From Adiantum capillus-veneris (taxonomy: Eukaryota > Streptophyta > Polypodiopsida > Polypodiales > Pteridaceae): 64,000 nt of DNA. How positions within the stretch are numbered: the first letter of the stretch is position 1; each line of letters starts with the position of its first letter. Location of the stretch: contig CM043955.1 of the NCBI GenBank assembly GCA_014529385.2, positions 138,187,108-138,251,107 of the forward strand. Direction: 5' to 3'. Of the stretch, positions 1 through 10,634 are shown one piece after another. A program made the position numbers and the translations under genes. The notes beneath the pieces were generated by a model, which saw only the letters and a program-made list of their open reading frames with translations, did no database searches and was not told the DNA's origin.

Positions 1-1
1 T

Positions 2-700
2 CATCCACAAGCCAATGGCCAAGCGGAAGCGACCAACAAAATATTGTGCACGGTTCTTACGAAACCGGTTAGTGAAACAAGAACAGATTGGGATCAAATG
101 CTCTATTCGGCATTGTGGGCTTATCGAGTTGCATATAAAACAACACTCAATGCTACACCATTTGATATGGTATATGGGTTAAATGCAATATTGCCTATTG
201 ACTTTTTGATCCCCACACTAAGGGTAGCCAAACAATTGGACTGGACGGGACATGAACTTTCAGAACGGTTAGAGGATCTTGAAAAATTAGATGAGTTACG
301 ACTCAATGCTGTAGTGGCCATATATGCAAAAACAAGACAACAGAAAGAGTTTTTTGACAAATATGTCAAGAACAAGGACTTTAAAATGGGAGACTATGTC
401 TTGGTATACACCCTTAAACAGCATTCCAAAAAGCTAAAGAAAAGAGGAATGGGGCCTTATTTGATCCAAGAAATATCGTCCAGCGGAGCAGTAAAACTGT
501 CAACACTAGATGGAAAAGAAATACCGAACTGGATTAGTGGGTGTCGTTTAAAAAAATATCATCTACCTTTAACACCGGAAATGTTGTTTCAACTGCATTA
601 TGGAAAAACCTATAGACAGGAACAACAAAGAATTCAGGACAGGCACAACAAAAAGCAAAGGAACGGATTGCTAAACGAAAGCAGTTTCTCAGGACAATAA
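2..700 (+). pseudogene. Integrase, C-terminal part (element A)
   Basis: Reading from base 2, HPQANGQAEATNK gives the end of the DDE core with its catalytic Glu. Next comes LWAYRVAYKTTLNATPF and the GDYVLVYTLKQHSKK / GPYLIQE stretch typical of gypsy integrase C-terminal domains that bind DNA. The reading frame ends at a TAA at 698-700. However, a second frame from about base 605 (AQQKAKERIAKRKQFL) continues straight into the downstream retropepsin-like domain, and element B has the matching basic segment. So integrase and the next domain were probably one polyprotein, now separated by a frameshift near 600-640. The beginning of the gene lies outside the window. Confidence 0.85.
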
Positions 701-702
701 AC

Positions 703-1809
703 ATGGTCACCCCAATGATGAATGACGAATATCCTCTTTCAACATCCCAAACGATCGAAGCGGATATACAAAGCGACGAATTAGAAAAGACCATGACAGA
801 CCTTAGGGCTCAGGATGATAGCATCCTGGACGACTTGGAAGATACATGGTGTAGTCCTTACATAAAAGCTTATGCAGGAACAAAACAAGTTGAAATCTAT
901 GCATTGCTTAACACTGGAGCAAAAATGAGTGTCATCAGCTTTGAGCTCTTTCAGAAACTTGGACCAATGAAGACGATCCCAGAGACACACCGGTTGAAAG
1001 TAGCATCGGGTGATGAGGTGACCACGTTGTGGTCTATTATAATACCAATCACAGTGCATGCACACCCGTACACTACAAAATTCCATGTATTGCCACCAAG
1101 TAGATCAGCAACGCCGTGTATCTTAGCAGTGTCATGGATGAAAGCTAACAGGGTATTCATTGATTTGGATACTAAGGAAAACTTTTCAGAACCCTTCTTA
1201 TCATATAACCAATTCATGTCAAGGAGGAAACAAAAGTCAATACAACCGCAAAGATCTGCCCAACAACAAACAAAGTTTACAAGTCCAGCAACGTCTTATC
1301 AAAAATCAGCAACCATGCAGGGAACCAGGCAATTTTGGGTACGACGTACAGAGATGACCGAGGCACAATTACATCAAAAGCGGAAATACAAAGTTTGGAT
1401 AAGTCACGATAGCCTAATTCCTATAAAAAAGAAGTCAGAAGAACAGACAAAACACCGAAAGCCAGCAAAACTTCAAAGAAACATAGTCAATCTGTCAAAT
1501 ACGCAACGGACTATATTGGTATGGCGGCCAAAATTGCCAATTCAAAACGAGCCAACAACACAAGAAGGGCGGCCAAAGATGACAAACGAGCAGTTATCTA
1601 CAACTTTCAAGGTCATGCAACATCATGCAAACAGCACGAGGAAACAAACAGAATCAACAACAAAAACTACAAGGATGTCTAAGACCCAAGTCATCAAGGC
1701 AGAAAGAAAGAATGTTCCACCAGATACGACAATATCGACTTCAAAGGAACCACATACGCCAATTCAAAACCAGTCGAAAACAATCAAACAAAGAGCGGCA
1801 GATCTATAA
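703..1809 (+). CDS. Second retropepsin-like domain with basic Trp-repeat tail (element A)
   Basis: Residues about 45-165 look like an aspartic protease fold: a beta-rich segment with ALLNTGAKMSVIS, where the family's usual ALVDTGA would be, and about 90 residues later CILAVSWMKANRVFIDL, resembling the second ILG-x-x-WL signature. The catalytic Asp is replaced by Asn, so this copy should be inactive as a protease. The remaining 200 residues are Lys/Arg/Gln rich with repeated Trp motifs (FWVRR, KVWISHD, LVWRPKL), matching the IWVPK repeats in element B. Its place after integrase is unusual, because gypsy proteases normally precede RT. It may be a polyprotein extension rather than a separate ORF; the ATG at 703 need not be a real start. 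Confidence 0.65.
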   Translation: MVTPMMNDEYPLSTSQTIEADIQSDELEKTMTDLRAQDDSILDDLEDTWCSPYIKAYAGTKQVEIYALLNTGAKMSVISFELFQKLGPMKTIPETHRLKVASGDEVTTLWSIIIPITVHAHPYTTKFHVLPPSRSATPCILAVSWMKANRVFIDLDTKENFSEPFLSYNQFMSRRKQKSIQPQRSAQQQTKFTSPATSYQKSATMQGTRQFWVRRTEMTEAQLHQKRKYKVWISHDSLIPIKKKSEEQTKHRKPAKLQRNIVNLSNTQRTILVWRPKLPIQNEPTTQEGRPKMTNEQLSTTFKVMQHHANSTRKQTESTTKTTRMSKTQVIKAERKNVPPDTTISTSKEPHTPIQNQSKTIKQRAADL

Positions 1810-2044
1810 CTACTCCTTGCAAAGAAAATCTCCTAGCCAACTCAAGCTACCACAGGAAGCCTCAACGACAAATGCCAATAAGCGAATCGCTTATACCTTC
1901 CTCCTGCACCGCATAAATTCTTTCTACATGCATTGACTGCACATGCATATAGGGCTATATTACAAGGCCTGCATTAGCACGAGTTCAAACCCATGCACAG
2001 CACATACCCTTGACGATACCCTGTCGTCCGGGAGGACTCCAACT

Positions 2045-2058
2045 AGGAGGGGGGGAGG
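2045..2058 (+). other. Internal polypurine tract (element A)
   Basis: AGGAGGGGGGGAGG is practically the same as the terminal tract at 6803-6815 (AGGAGGGGGGGAG), which primes plus-strand synthesis next to the LTR. The tract closes a conserved block (CGTCCGGGAGGACTCC, then CTAGGAGG) shared with element B at 16062-16105. It could be a central plus-strand primer or a relic of an ancestral element end. Function is inferred. Confidence 0.6.
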
Positions 2059-4679
2059 CATTCCAAATGCGGACTCATGTCATATATTAGAGGGCAATGT
2101 TTGTGAGTAATTTTTCAACCATTTTTGCGTTTTATTGTGTGATTTTTGGAAAAACAATATGCCCTCGTAATTAATCAGAATTGGGGACCAAATCATCATT
2201 CATGAGCCCCTAGGGATGTGTATAGACTATAAAGAGAGTCAAATCTGGCCATAAAATGTCAAAAAAAACAGCAAAAAATAGGCCAAGGATAACGATAATG
2301 AGCGAGTTTGTACATAGACGAGAGAAAAGTGAGCTACAAAGTGTTTTGCTTTTCATTGGTATTTTTCTAGGTTAGAATTGCTATTTTCGAGTTATTTTGG
2401 GATTTATTTGCTTTATTTTAGCCATTTTCTAGCAAAAATTATAGAAAAAATATGTAATCCAGATGGAAACACAAAAGAAGAGACGCCTAATCAGAGCAAG
2501 GTAAAGAAGACACAAAAAAAATAGGGACTGCAAAGGTGACAGGGCAAAATGACCACCGTCATGAAGGGACCTCAAACAGGAGAAATCTACAAAACTGGTA
2601 AAACTGGAGCAACCGAAGTCCAAATCAGGACATTTGCGATCCTAAACCACATCTTGTAAAAAGTTATAACCACAGGTAAAAGATTGGAAAATTTGGTGTC
2701 GGAGTTTCGATTACATATAGAGAGGCTAGGCTAGAAATCCCTCATTTGAGTCATTTTCCATAGTGAGAGAGAGAGAGCTCCCTACAGCAGTTGAGACTTC
2801 CAGGAGCTCATCCATCACGCACAGTCACCAGATCGACATCAGATATGAGAGGTATGCTCGTCAACACTGACTCTAAGTGTTGTTTACTTCAGTTAGTCGC
2901 AAAACCTCGCCGGCATCACAATCACAACCTGTGCAAACATACGGTAGACAGGTTGTTAGGGAGACCTAGAGGCCACCAAATGGAACCAAAATTGAAAGGC
3001 ACAATGCCTATAGCTTAGGGATCGAGCCTATGACCTCAGAAAGCGTGAATGAAGCCGCTCAAAAAACCCTAATTTAACAGGACCAGCAAAAGGGCAACTA
3101 AACCAAGGTGATCGGAAATGAGCCAAAATTCATAGACAGCAAGCCAATAACCTCGACAAACCGACTGAAGGGTAGACTATGAAAAAGTTCGTCAAAACGG
3201 AGCCTAAAGTCCCTATCTGGCGAAAACCGCACAAAGCGTCACGATACTCTAAAGGGCCGACCAAGTGACAAAATGACACCAAATTCAACAAGGTACATCC
3301 AAAAGAGGTCAACTACGAGATGGAATGTGTCCACTCGAGAAAAAAGCTCTTCCACTAGGGCAAATGCCGGCAACAGACCAGAAGGATGTCCAAATGGTTG
3401 TTCTTGGTGTTGTAAACACCAAAACAACAACTGACTGCTTGGATGGAAGGTCAAAAGGAAATAAAAGACAACTGGAATCATACAATGACCACAAGGAACC
3501 GCGACCATCACCTAAGTGCTCTACTTCGACTCCAGGAGTACACTCTACTAAATTGATTAAAACTTGATGTGTGTGTCTAGGAGGGCCTATTAAAACCATG
3601 GTGGTCAACTAACATCAAGAAAAAACTGGTAAAAATGACCAAGTGCTAGTCTATCGCGATAGACTTGAATTTACACTTAGACAAGTGAAATTTTGACTTT
3701 AGCTTCATGAGGGGTGCTAACAAGGATTATTAACCACCAATATCAAGTCAAAGTGCAAGAAGGATCTTTTCTGGCCAAAAACTTAGTCTATCGCGATAAA
3801 CTTGCTACACCAATTATTGGGGGAAAGACTTTTCAAAAATTTTACAACTAGACTTGGGGAAGCACATGAAGACAGTACACCAAATTTGGTGACAAGATGG
3901 ACTCATATGGCAAGCTGAGAAAGACATGCAGACAACTCAGATTCAGAACAGGACATCTCAAGGGCAGACAGGTAAAATTCTCATGTGAGGGGTCAAGAAA
4001 CCTTGCATCAACTGGGAGAAGGCAGACAGATGGTCACAGAGCCAAAAAATGACAAATTGGCACTAAGTACCAGTCTATTGCGATAGACTAAGTAGAGGGA
4101 TACTGGACCATCTTATCAAAAATTTGAATTATCAATTGTCTTCAACATGATGCAAGAGGACCACCCAGTAAGTTTGAGCCCAAAACAACACAAAATGAAG
4201 GAGATAGACCAACATCTCCTTGGCAGGAATCTGGAAAAGTGGGAGTTGATCTAAAAAGGTGTCACTTGACATTCATTTGAGGTGAAAATGAGATCAGATC
4301 ATGTGCAAGGTATGGGAAACCAATTGGTGGAGGCACAACTGCAAAATAGGACCTTGGTCAAAAAAAGGTTAGTCTATCGCGATAGACTGAGCAAAAGCTG
4401 CAAATGAACAGATTTTGAGCCTGGGCTTATAGAGTGACCTTACATGCCTTGTGAGCATACACCACACCAAATTTCAAGGCATTTGGACTTGTTCTCCTTC
4501 ACCAACAACATCAATTTGAAGCCGCCAAAGTCGCACAATGGAAGAGCTTGTCTATCTGCTAACATTTTACCTTAACTAATCTTGGGACTAAGAAGGCTCA
4601 TCTAGATGCATGATTAAGTAATAATCAATTTAGCAGAGTAGTACTATGTTTGTGAATTAACTGTTAATTGTGAATACAG
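2059..4679 (+). promoter_or_regulatory. Spacer with putative ORF3 promoter and 1.83-kb intron (element A)
   Basis: This 2.6-kb stretch holds no credible gene. Its first part resembles the matching spacer of element B (a GTGTGATTTTT block, then ATGCCCTCGTAATTAATCA) and may act as an internal promoter. A splice donor is proposed at 2853 (GATATGAGAG|GTATGC), aligned with the donor of B (GACATGAGGG|GTAAGT). The acceptor is ACAG at 4676-4679, six bases before the ORF3 ATG at 4685. The proposed intron 2853-4679 contains all four copies of the AGTCTATCG palindrome. Promoter and splicing are inferred from conservation between elements, not proven. Confidence 0.5.
3648..4388 (+). repeat. Four dispersed copies of an 18-bp palindrome (element A)
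   Basis: AGTCTATCGCGATAGACT is perfect at 3648-3665 and 4371-4388. It has one change at 3785-3802 (right arm AAACT) and at 4072-4089 (CG to TG in the centre). A half copy, AGTCTATCGCGAC, lies in the LTR at 7392-7404, downstream of the LTR's GTAAGT. Spacing is irregular, 100-300 bp. The copies lie inside the putative ORF3 intron. They look like binding sites for a symmetric dimer. Confidence 0.8.
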
Positions 4680-6767
4680 GATCTATGGAGGCTTCTCCGG
4701 GAAAAAGAAAAGGCAAGAACCTGGCAATGGAAGGTGTAGTACCCTATGCACTTCTACCCAATTTCTAAAAGCCAGCAGCCACTTGGATACTTGCAGATGT
4801 GCAATAGGCAGCAGCCTTTCAGATCTATCAAGGTTCATGTGTGGATGACAAAAAAAACTTAGTGGATACAGTGATGATTCCCAAGGAGGCAGAGAATTAC
4901 TTGAAAAGATCACCGCAAAGGTCATGGCTCAAAAAAGTTGGCTTGTGGAACTTTGTTTCACTACCACCAGTAGGGATATATTTCAAGAGGGTACAACATC
5001 TAATAGAGACTATCCAAGAAGATGGAACTTTCAGAGTGGCAGGCATGGATAACGAAGTGATGGAGATCCAGATCACCAAAGAGATCATCAAAGAGACATT
5101 GAAATTGTCAGATCAAGAAGCCAACATGAGAGAAAGAAGGAAAAACCTCACAGTCTACTTGCAAAAGTCCAAACTACCTTCTTTCGAACTCATAGAAAAC
5201 CTGGAAGTAAGAGAACTGACACAGATCTACAGTCAATGTTTGTTGAGCCACAGCAAAAGACCGCCAAGATACACTACACCACACGGGAGCATCTCAACCA
5301 CACTAACATGGGCTATGGGAATGACCCATGAGTTCTATATAGCAAAAAACGTCGCTACCAACACCATCGGTAGTCCACCCAGAAGAAGAAGTGGCTACAC
5401 TGAAAAGGGAGCTGGAGTTGGAAAGAAAACAGCGTTTAATGATTGCTGAAAGTGCGCTTAGAGCAGAAGATCAACTACAAAGACAAATTTCAGACTTACA
5501 AAGTGAACAACAACAAGGACCAGCTCCTAACAGTGAAATGGAAAGCATTGTTTCCAAATCACTCAGGGAAGAAAATGAAAACTTGCACATCAGGTTAAAA
5601 CAGTTAGAGGAGTCTGCCGCTCAAAAAGAAATGGAATTTCAAGCTCTATAAATCAATAGTAGAACAATGGCCGCGCAAATCGCAAGTCTACAAATTGCAG
5701 GGCAACACCAAGGACAGGTACGAGTGTACCTGGAGCAAGCAACAACGAATTTGGTTGGACTCGCCGAAGTATATGGGGGTCAAGATGAGTACGAGGAAGA
5801 TTCAGATGAACAGGAGGCACCAGATACACAGACTGATCAAACCGGCTCCAAAGACCAATAGACAGAAGAAGATTTAGTCACGAAATAGGAAGAGCAGAGG
5901 CTGGCCGAGCAGATGGAAAAACAAACATAAATGATATGGTACAAGGCAATGCAACTCGAAAAGGAGTTGCTACAAGGGCTTTCCAGATCGGGCAAAACAG
6001 CAGCAGAGCTACGGAAGGAATGGAATGCACCTATGTTACCCTATGCTCTGTTGAAGTATGAAACTCTAACACATCAACGGCAGCTCGAAAAAGAAGAACA
6101 AGTGCCAGTGTTTGAAGGAGAAATACAGGATCGGGAACAGCAAAACAAAATAGTAGACAGCGAGCCAAAGTGGAGGCGTCAATGGCTCTTGGATCATCCT
6201 AATAACCTGATCCACTTAGTCAACGCACCGCCTGAGCTGAGGAATGACAGAACTTTTTGCCCAACTCCCCGAGCATACGCCTACAGCCAACATAAAGCAC
6301 TACAGAGCGGAAATCCGACATGGCTAAATTATCCAGTAATGCCAGGGCCAGCAGAGGGAGAGAGAATATCCATTTCTTACATGGTGAAAACCCTACAGGG
6401 CGCCATCGCAGAATTCGGAGGCTCTCCCGACCTATCCTGTAAGATGCTATGTAAAATAGCTCGAACATTTTTGGCCTGTCTCACAGTCTTCTCAGAAAGC
6501 TGGACATCAGAGTATATGAATACTGAAAGAAGCATCTCAGAGTTGTCATACGATCTAAGTGGGCCACCGACAGAACCAGTATTGTATGCCTACTTCAAAC
6601 GGCTAATGTTTCTACCAAGCTACCATCTCCAAACCTTTGAGGAAGCATTTTACACAGGCTTCTTCATGTACAAGTCAAAAAAATTTGGCCCATTAATGGC
6701 AAGCGAGTCTATGCGATATGATGTGTTTCTACATCAAATCAACCAAGAAAGACGACAACAACAATGA
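4680..6767 (+). pseudogene. ORF3 protein of element A (NTD - coiled coil - CTD), broken
   Basis: The ATG at 4685 follows a splice-like acceptor and opens MEASPGKRKGKN. Stops at about 4767 and 4809 interrupt the first 40 codons. The N-terminal domain then runs 4841-5340 and shares with B and G the motifs TIQEDGTFRVA and KRPPRYTTP. A frameshift at about 5388 leads directly into a coiled coil (5391-5651, heptad-rich ELELERKQRLMIAES), so the long acidic linker seen in B is missing here. An acidic segment follows (5667-5861). The C-terminal helical domain (5931-6767) contains PTWLNYPVMP, SYMVKTLQGA, GSPDLSCKML and TFEEAFYTGFF, matching B at 36069-36758. I do not know its function. The N-terminal part resembles what databases call a putative plant transposon protein domain (from memory). 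It could be env-like by position, but I see no signal peptide or membrane segment. Confidence 0.7.
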
Positions 6768-6802
6768 AGACAAAGACAATCATGTCGTGGTAGACATGAA
6801 TT

Positions 6803-6815
6803 AGGAGGGGGGGAG
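6803..6815 (+). other. Polypurine tract (element A)
   Basis: AGGAGGGGGGGAG lies immediately before the LTR start TGTTGGAG, as required for plus-strand priming. Confidence 0.85.
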
Positions 6816-7790
6816 TGTTGGAGCCCCATTGGTCCAACTGTTGTAATGAGCCCATCTTGTAAAGCATATCAAATTCCCATTTTATGTCAAAGACGTCTTA
6901 TCATTTTGATCCATTCGTCTGGGTTATGTAAAGATTAATCAGTTAGTCAGGACTCAGATTTGTTCCCACTTTGTAATAATGAGTAAGAGAACCCCATGTA
7001 CATTTTTGAGCTAAGGTGACTAAAGTATAAAAGTCACCTTAGAACCATTTTTGAATAACATTTGAAGATTAATCATGTGTCGTACGAGTCTGAGAGGGAG
7101 GGAGAGAGAGAGTGAGTGTGTCTTATCCTCTTCGCTACGCGCTTATCCCTCACCGGATTCACGACGCGACCACACCATCACGGTAGTCTCTCCAAGAGCT
7201 ACGCGCCCACGCTACGCATTCACCGTTTTGAGTTGATCGCGATCGATCCTTCCTCGAGCTTGTTTTTCTTGTAAGTAGCACAAACGGTGTCTATTTTCAA
7301 TAATCAAGTGCTTTATGGAATGAGAAAGAGATTAGCTACACATAGATACTCATAAACTTAAGTTTCGCCCACTTTTGGATTATGACCTGTTAGTCTATCG
7401 CGACTATATTCGAGATAACTAGGGTTCAAATCTGGTGAGATTATACTTATAGGTAAGTATATCCTAGTGACAGGATGGTGCCTAGTAAGTTTGATGCGAT
7501 TCCGAGTTCATTGGACGTGTAAACTGTGTTGTGAGCGTTTAGGGATAGAGTGGGTTGCATTCTACCAAGGTTAGTGATTGATGCATCATAAAAGTGCGTA
7601 TGTGTAGATTGGTCTCAGCCTGACAAGCTAACGAGATTGCCTACGTGCACCTACGGGTTAGTCGTGTCATCGGATGATAAGTATGTTGTCTGTGTCGTGC
7701 TCGTGAGTATGAACAGGGGAGTAGTTTTGCCCTAAAACATCGGGTGACACTAAGGCCAATCCAGGGCTACATGAGTCACTATTTCCAACA
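6816..7790 (+). repeat. 3' LTR of element A
   Basis: The LTR runs from TGTTGGAGCC to TTTCCAACA, with matching 7-bp ends TGTTGGA/TCCAACA. A TATA box (TATAAAA, 7026-7032) precedes a GA-rich leader and a splice-donor-like CTTGTAAGTAG at 7271. A half copy of the element's palindrome follows at 7392. So transcripts probably start near 7055 and may be spliced from within the LTR (inference). The 5' LTR is outside the window. Confidence 0.85.
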
Positions 7791-10217
7791 GATTGGTTTG
7801 AAGGACTCGGAACAGGACCAACTTTCAGAAGATCAAAAATTGAACCAAATAGACGTGTCGGATCAGCTGATTTTCAAAAATGGTCAGAAAAGACAGTGGA
7901 TCAAGGGATCCATATGACCACTTAGCAAGCTTTAAGCAAGTGCTAAGAGTAGAGCGTATATTCGATTTCCATACTCAATTCGAGGGGTTTGGAATGACAT
8001 TAGAAGGAAAAGATTTGACATGGTTCCAAAACATTTCACCAAGGTCAATCATGGACTTGAACACATTAGCTCAAGGATTTGCAGCTGCTTGTTCCAAAAC
8101 AGGGATTAAACATAATCCGGTAGCTCAAATCTACAACTTTAAACAAAAACGTGGTGAGTCTGTTAGGGATTGTGCAACTCGAATGAAACAATACATTGCC
8201 CGATTCCCAGAGATGGAGATACCTGCAGAAGAACGACTTGTATCTTTTTTTATGGAGGGACTGCTAAACAAAGAACTTCATGCTATACTCTATAGTAAAA
8301 AGCATACAACCCTAGAAGTGTGTGTTTCTGATGCGATTGACCTAGGAGACAATTGCAATATCTTCAACAAAGAATATGTCTCTAAGGATAACCAAAGCAA
8401 GAAGACAGCATCCATTAAACCAGCACAAGTGGGAACGGCTGCTGCGGCACCACTCTGAGCCATAGAAGATATGCTAAAAAGGATGAACGACATGATGAAC
8501 AATATGCAAAAAGAACCTATGAGAGGACCAAGACAAGGGATACCTCCACAAGGACAACCAATTAGTCCACAAAAATGGTGTGCAATCGAGGGTAAATGGA
8601 CCAACCATGAGACCTACGAGTGCTACTTGAGACCAAAGTATGATGGGAATGTTCAGTATGTGCCCATGAGGCCACAAGGACAACCCATGTATAGATATCA
8701 GCCTAATATGGCCCAAGCTCAAAGACCACCAATGGGTATGGAAAGACCTCAACCTGTGTTGGGACAACAATCACCGTATCTAGGACATAATGCAGTGCAT
8801 GTAAAGTACATGCACTCTGAAGGATTCATAGATGAACAAGCCTTAGTGCCTGTTACACCCTATGCAGAGCCTAGTCCATCTACAGTAGTGGTAGAAGGAG
8901 ATTGGTATAGTCCACATCCACCACCAATGGAAGAAACCATGAACTTATGCTCCACCAGAGCTTTCACCAATGTATTATGTAGCTAATCAAGGTGTCAGAC
9001 CTCCCATGAGAAGACCCATGATGAAGCCTAGAACAGGAAAGTGTCATAATTGTGGTGCTAATGACCATTGGAAGAACGAATGTCCAGAGCCTGACAAAAA
9101 ACTCAAAACAATTGAAGCCTATTGCATACAATGTTGCGAAAAGGGAGGACACTTTTCGGAAGATTGTCCTAAGAATCCTTTGAACAAGGAAAAACCAGAC
9201 GTAAACGTAGTCCAAATGATGCCTAGTAGGTCATCAGAGAGTGAACCGATTGTTCCAATCAAGGTAATCACTAGAGCCCAGGCAAAGAAAAAGAAACCCA
9301 ACTCCTTTGATGATTCGAAGAACACGAATATTTCTTCTCAAAGAATCAAAAGGAGCAGAAGCAAAAGATATGAGATGAGAAAAAAAAAACAACGGGTTGA
9401 AATCGAAGAGAAAGGAAAAATGCTAGCCCAGGACAAGTTGAAAGAAACTGGCAGTGAATTCAAGGAAACAACTGTGAAATCTGGAGGATCCATTATGGCT
9501 GATAAAATTTTTGAGCCTATTAATGCTGCCTTGGAAGCCTACCAAGCAGGACTTAAAGCAGGCCAAAACATGGAAAACAAGTGGAAAAACTATCCATCTC
9601 CAGACATGGAAGCAGGCAAAGCTGGAGTCTTATCAACATTTGGTAAGAATCACGCAAGAAATGTTGGATAAACAAAAACCCAAGCTCGAAAGTATTGAAA
9701 AACCTGAAGAGCTTGCGGTAGAAGGAACGAAAGAAAAATCCGATGTGGTGGTAGAACCCCACCTTGAAACAAATGAACCAAAGCTTATAGTGCCGGACAG
9801 CGAAGATGCCTTAGACGGAATTCCATTCGTAGAGGAAGACTGGCCAGGAAACTTATGGGAAAAGGTGAGATAGATCAATGATGGGAGCCTAACTTTAAAT
9901 CAGCTCCTATAGAGGAAGTCTGGTTGGATAACCTACCTTCTAATATGAACATAGATTTACAATCCTTGTACGGGGATTGCGGATCGGAAGCTTCAAGAAT
10001 ATCTAAACCCTTTACATTAAAAAAATTACCTTCTTACTTCGAAGATAACAAAGATGAATCCATCGTTTGCAAGACCACTCAAGTAAAAAGAGCTGAACCA
10101 GCCCTAGAAGTAGACAACATTCATTCAATCATGTCTACACCCATCCCATACACTCTTACTTTGGGAGAACTATTGAAACTCATACCATACTTGTGGAACG
10201 ATTTACCGAAACCCTAG
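7791..10217 (+). pseudogene. Gag (capsid and nucleocapsid), element B
   Basis: The first codons after element A (DWFEGLGTGPTF) continue to ADFQKW, then a frameshift near 7885. The retrotransposon-gag capsid domain follows (7880-8458: SRDPYDHLASFKQ, GESVRDCATRMKQYIARFPEM), matching gag of G (NRDPRDHVVAFVRV). After a stop at 8456 the frame resumes with a Pro/Gln/Met-rich segment. Two CCHC-type zinc knuckles follow: CHNCGANDHWKNEC at 9045-9086 and CIQCCEKGGHFSEDC at 9123-9170. They bind RNA during packaging. Downstream 9240-10217 is Lys/Glu-rich linker in at least three frames. Gag packages the element RNA in cytoplasmic particles. Confidence 0.8.
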
Positions 10218-10271
10218 AGAAGGTGGAGATAACGGGGTTAATCTCTAAGAATTTGGAAAAAGAAAAATAAA

Positions 10272-10634
10272 ATGGAAAACAAAGAGATTCAATCAGTTCC
10301 TATGAACAAGGTCGGAGAATATTATGAAGGGGAAGAAGGAAACATCACCCTCCCAGTGAAATATAATGGCATTGAAACCATGGCAATACTGGATAGTGGA
10401 GCTAGCATAGCCATAGCCACTAAAGTAGTATCCTGGGGACAGCCAACCATTAGAAAAACTCAAATGAAATTGCAGTTGGCTGATACACACATTGAGAGAC
10501 CACTAGGGCTGCTTGAAAAAGTGATAGCCAATTCTTGTGGGATTGAATATCAACACACTTTTGCCATAGTAGACTTTGGGAAAAAACTCAACTATGAAAT
10601 CATATTGGGAAGACCTTTCATGCGACAGGTATAG
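10272..10634 (+). CDS. Retropepsin-type protease, element B
   Basis: This is the normal pol protease. It has VKYNGIETMAILDSGASIAIAT with an intact Asp-Ser-Gly-Ala active site, and the second signature YEIILGRPFMRQ about 80 residues later. G has the same domain (AILDSGAGVAIAT). It cleaves the Gag-Pol polyprotein. A TAG at 10632-10634 now ends the frame. The following 10635-11630 is a poorly conserved acidic linker toward RT, also present in G (REECILER, EPFPE), with several frame changes. Confidence 0.8.
   Translation: MENKEIQSVPMNKVGEYYEGEEGNITLPVKYNGIETMAILDSGASIAIATKVVSWGQPTIRKTQMKLQLADTHIERPLGLLEKVIANSCGIEYQHTFAIVDFGKKLNYEIILGRPFMRQV

Larger units (their letters stand above)
1..7790 (+). 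mobile_element. Ty3/gypsy element A, 3' half, inserted in element B
   Basis: The element enters the window within the integrase core and ends with a polypurine tract and a 975-bp 3' LTR. Order: integrase end (2-700), second retropepsin-like domain (703-1809), internal polypurine tract (2045-2058), noncoding spacer with putative intron (2059-4679), ORF3 (4680-6767), polypurine tract (6803-6815), LTR (6816-7790). The sequence right after the LTR (7791 on) is in-frame gag of element B, so A sits inside B gag. The expected 5-bp target duplication would be GATTG (7791-7795), but the left copy lies outside the window. Integrase is about 60% similar by eye to that of B. No chromodomain is visible, which points to the Tat/Athila side of plant gypsy elements (inference). 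Confidence 0.85.

Noticed and set aside
3648-4388. CRISPR-like short repeats
   Set aside because: The repeats are palindromic words with irregular spacing and no unique-spacer regularity, in a plant retroelement.
4841-5449. Envelope glycoprotein as the role of ORF3
   Set aside because: The position is env-like, but no signal peptide, Cys-rich ectodomain or transmembrane helix can be seen in A, B or G.
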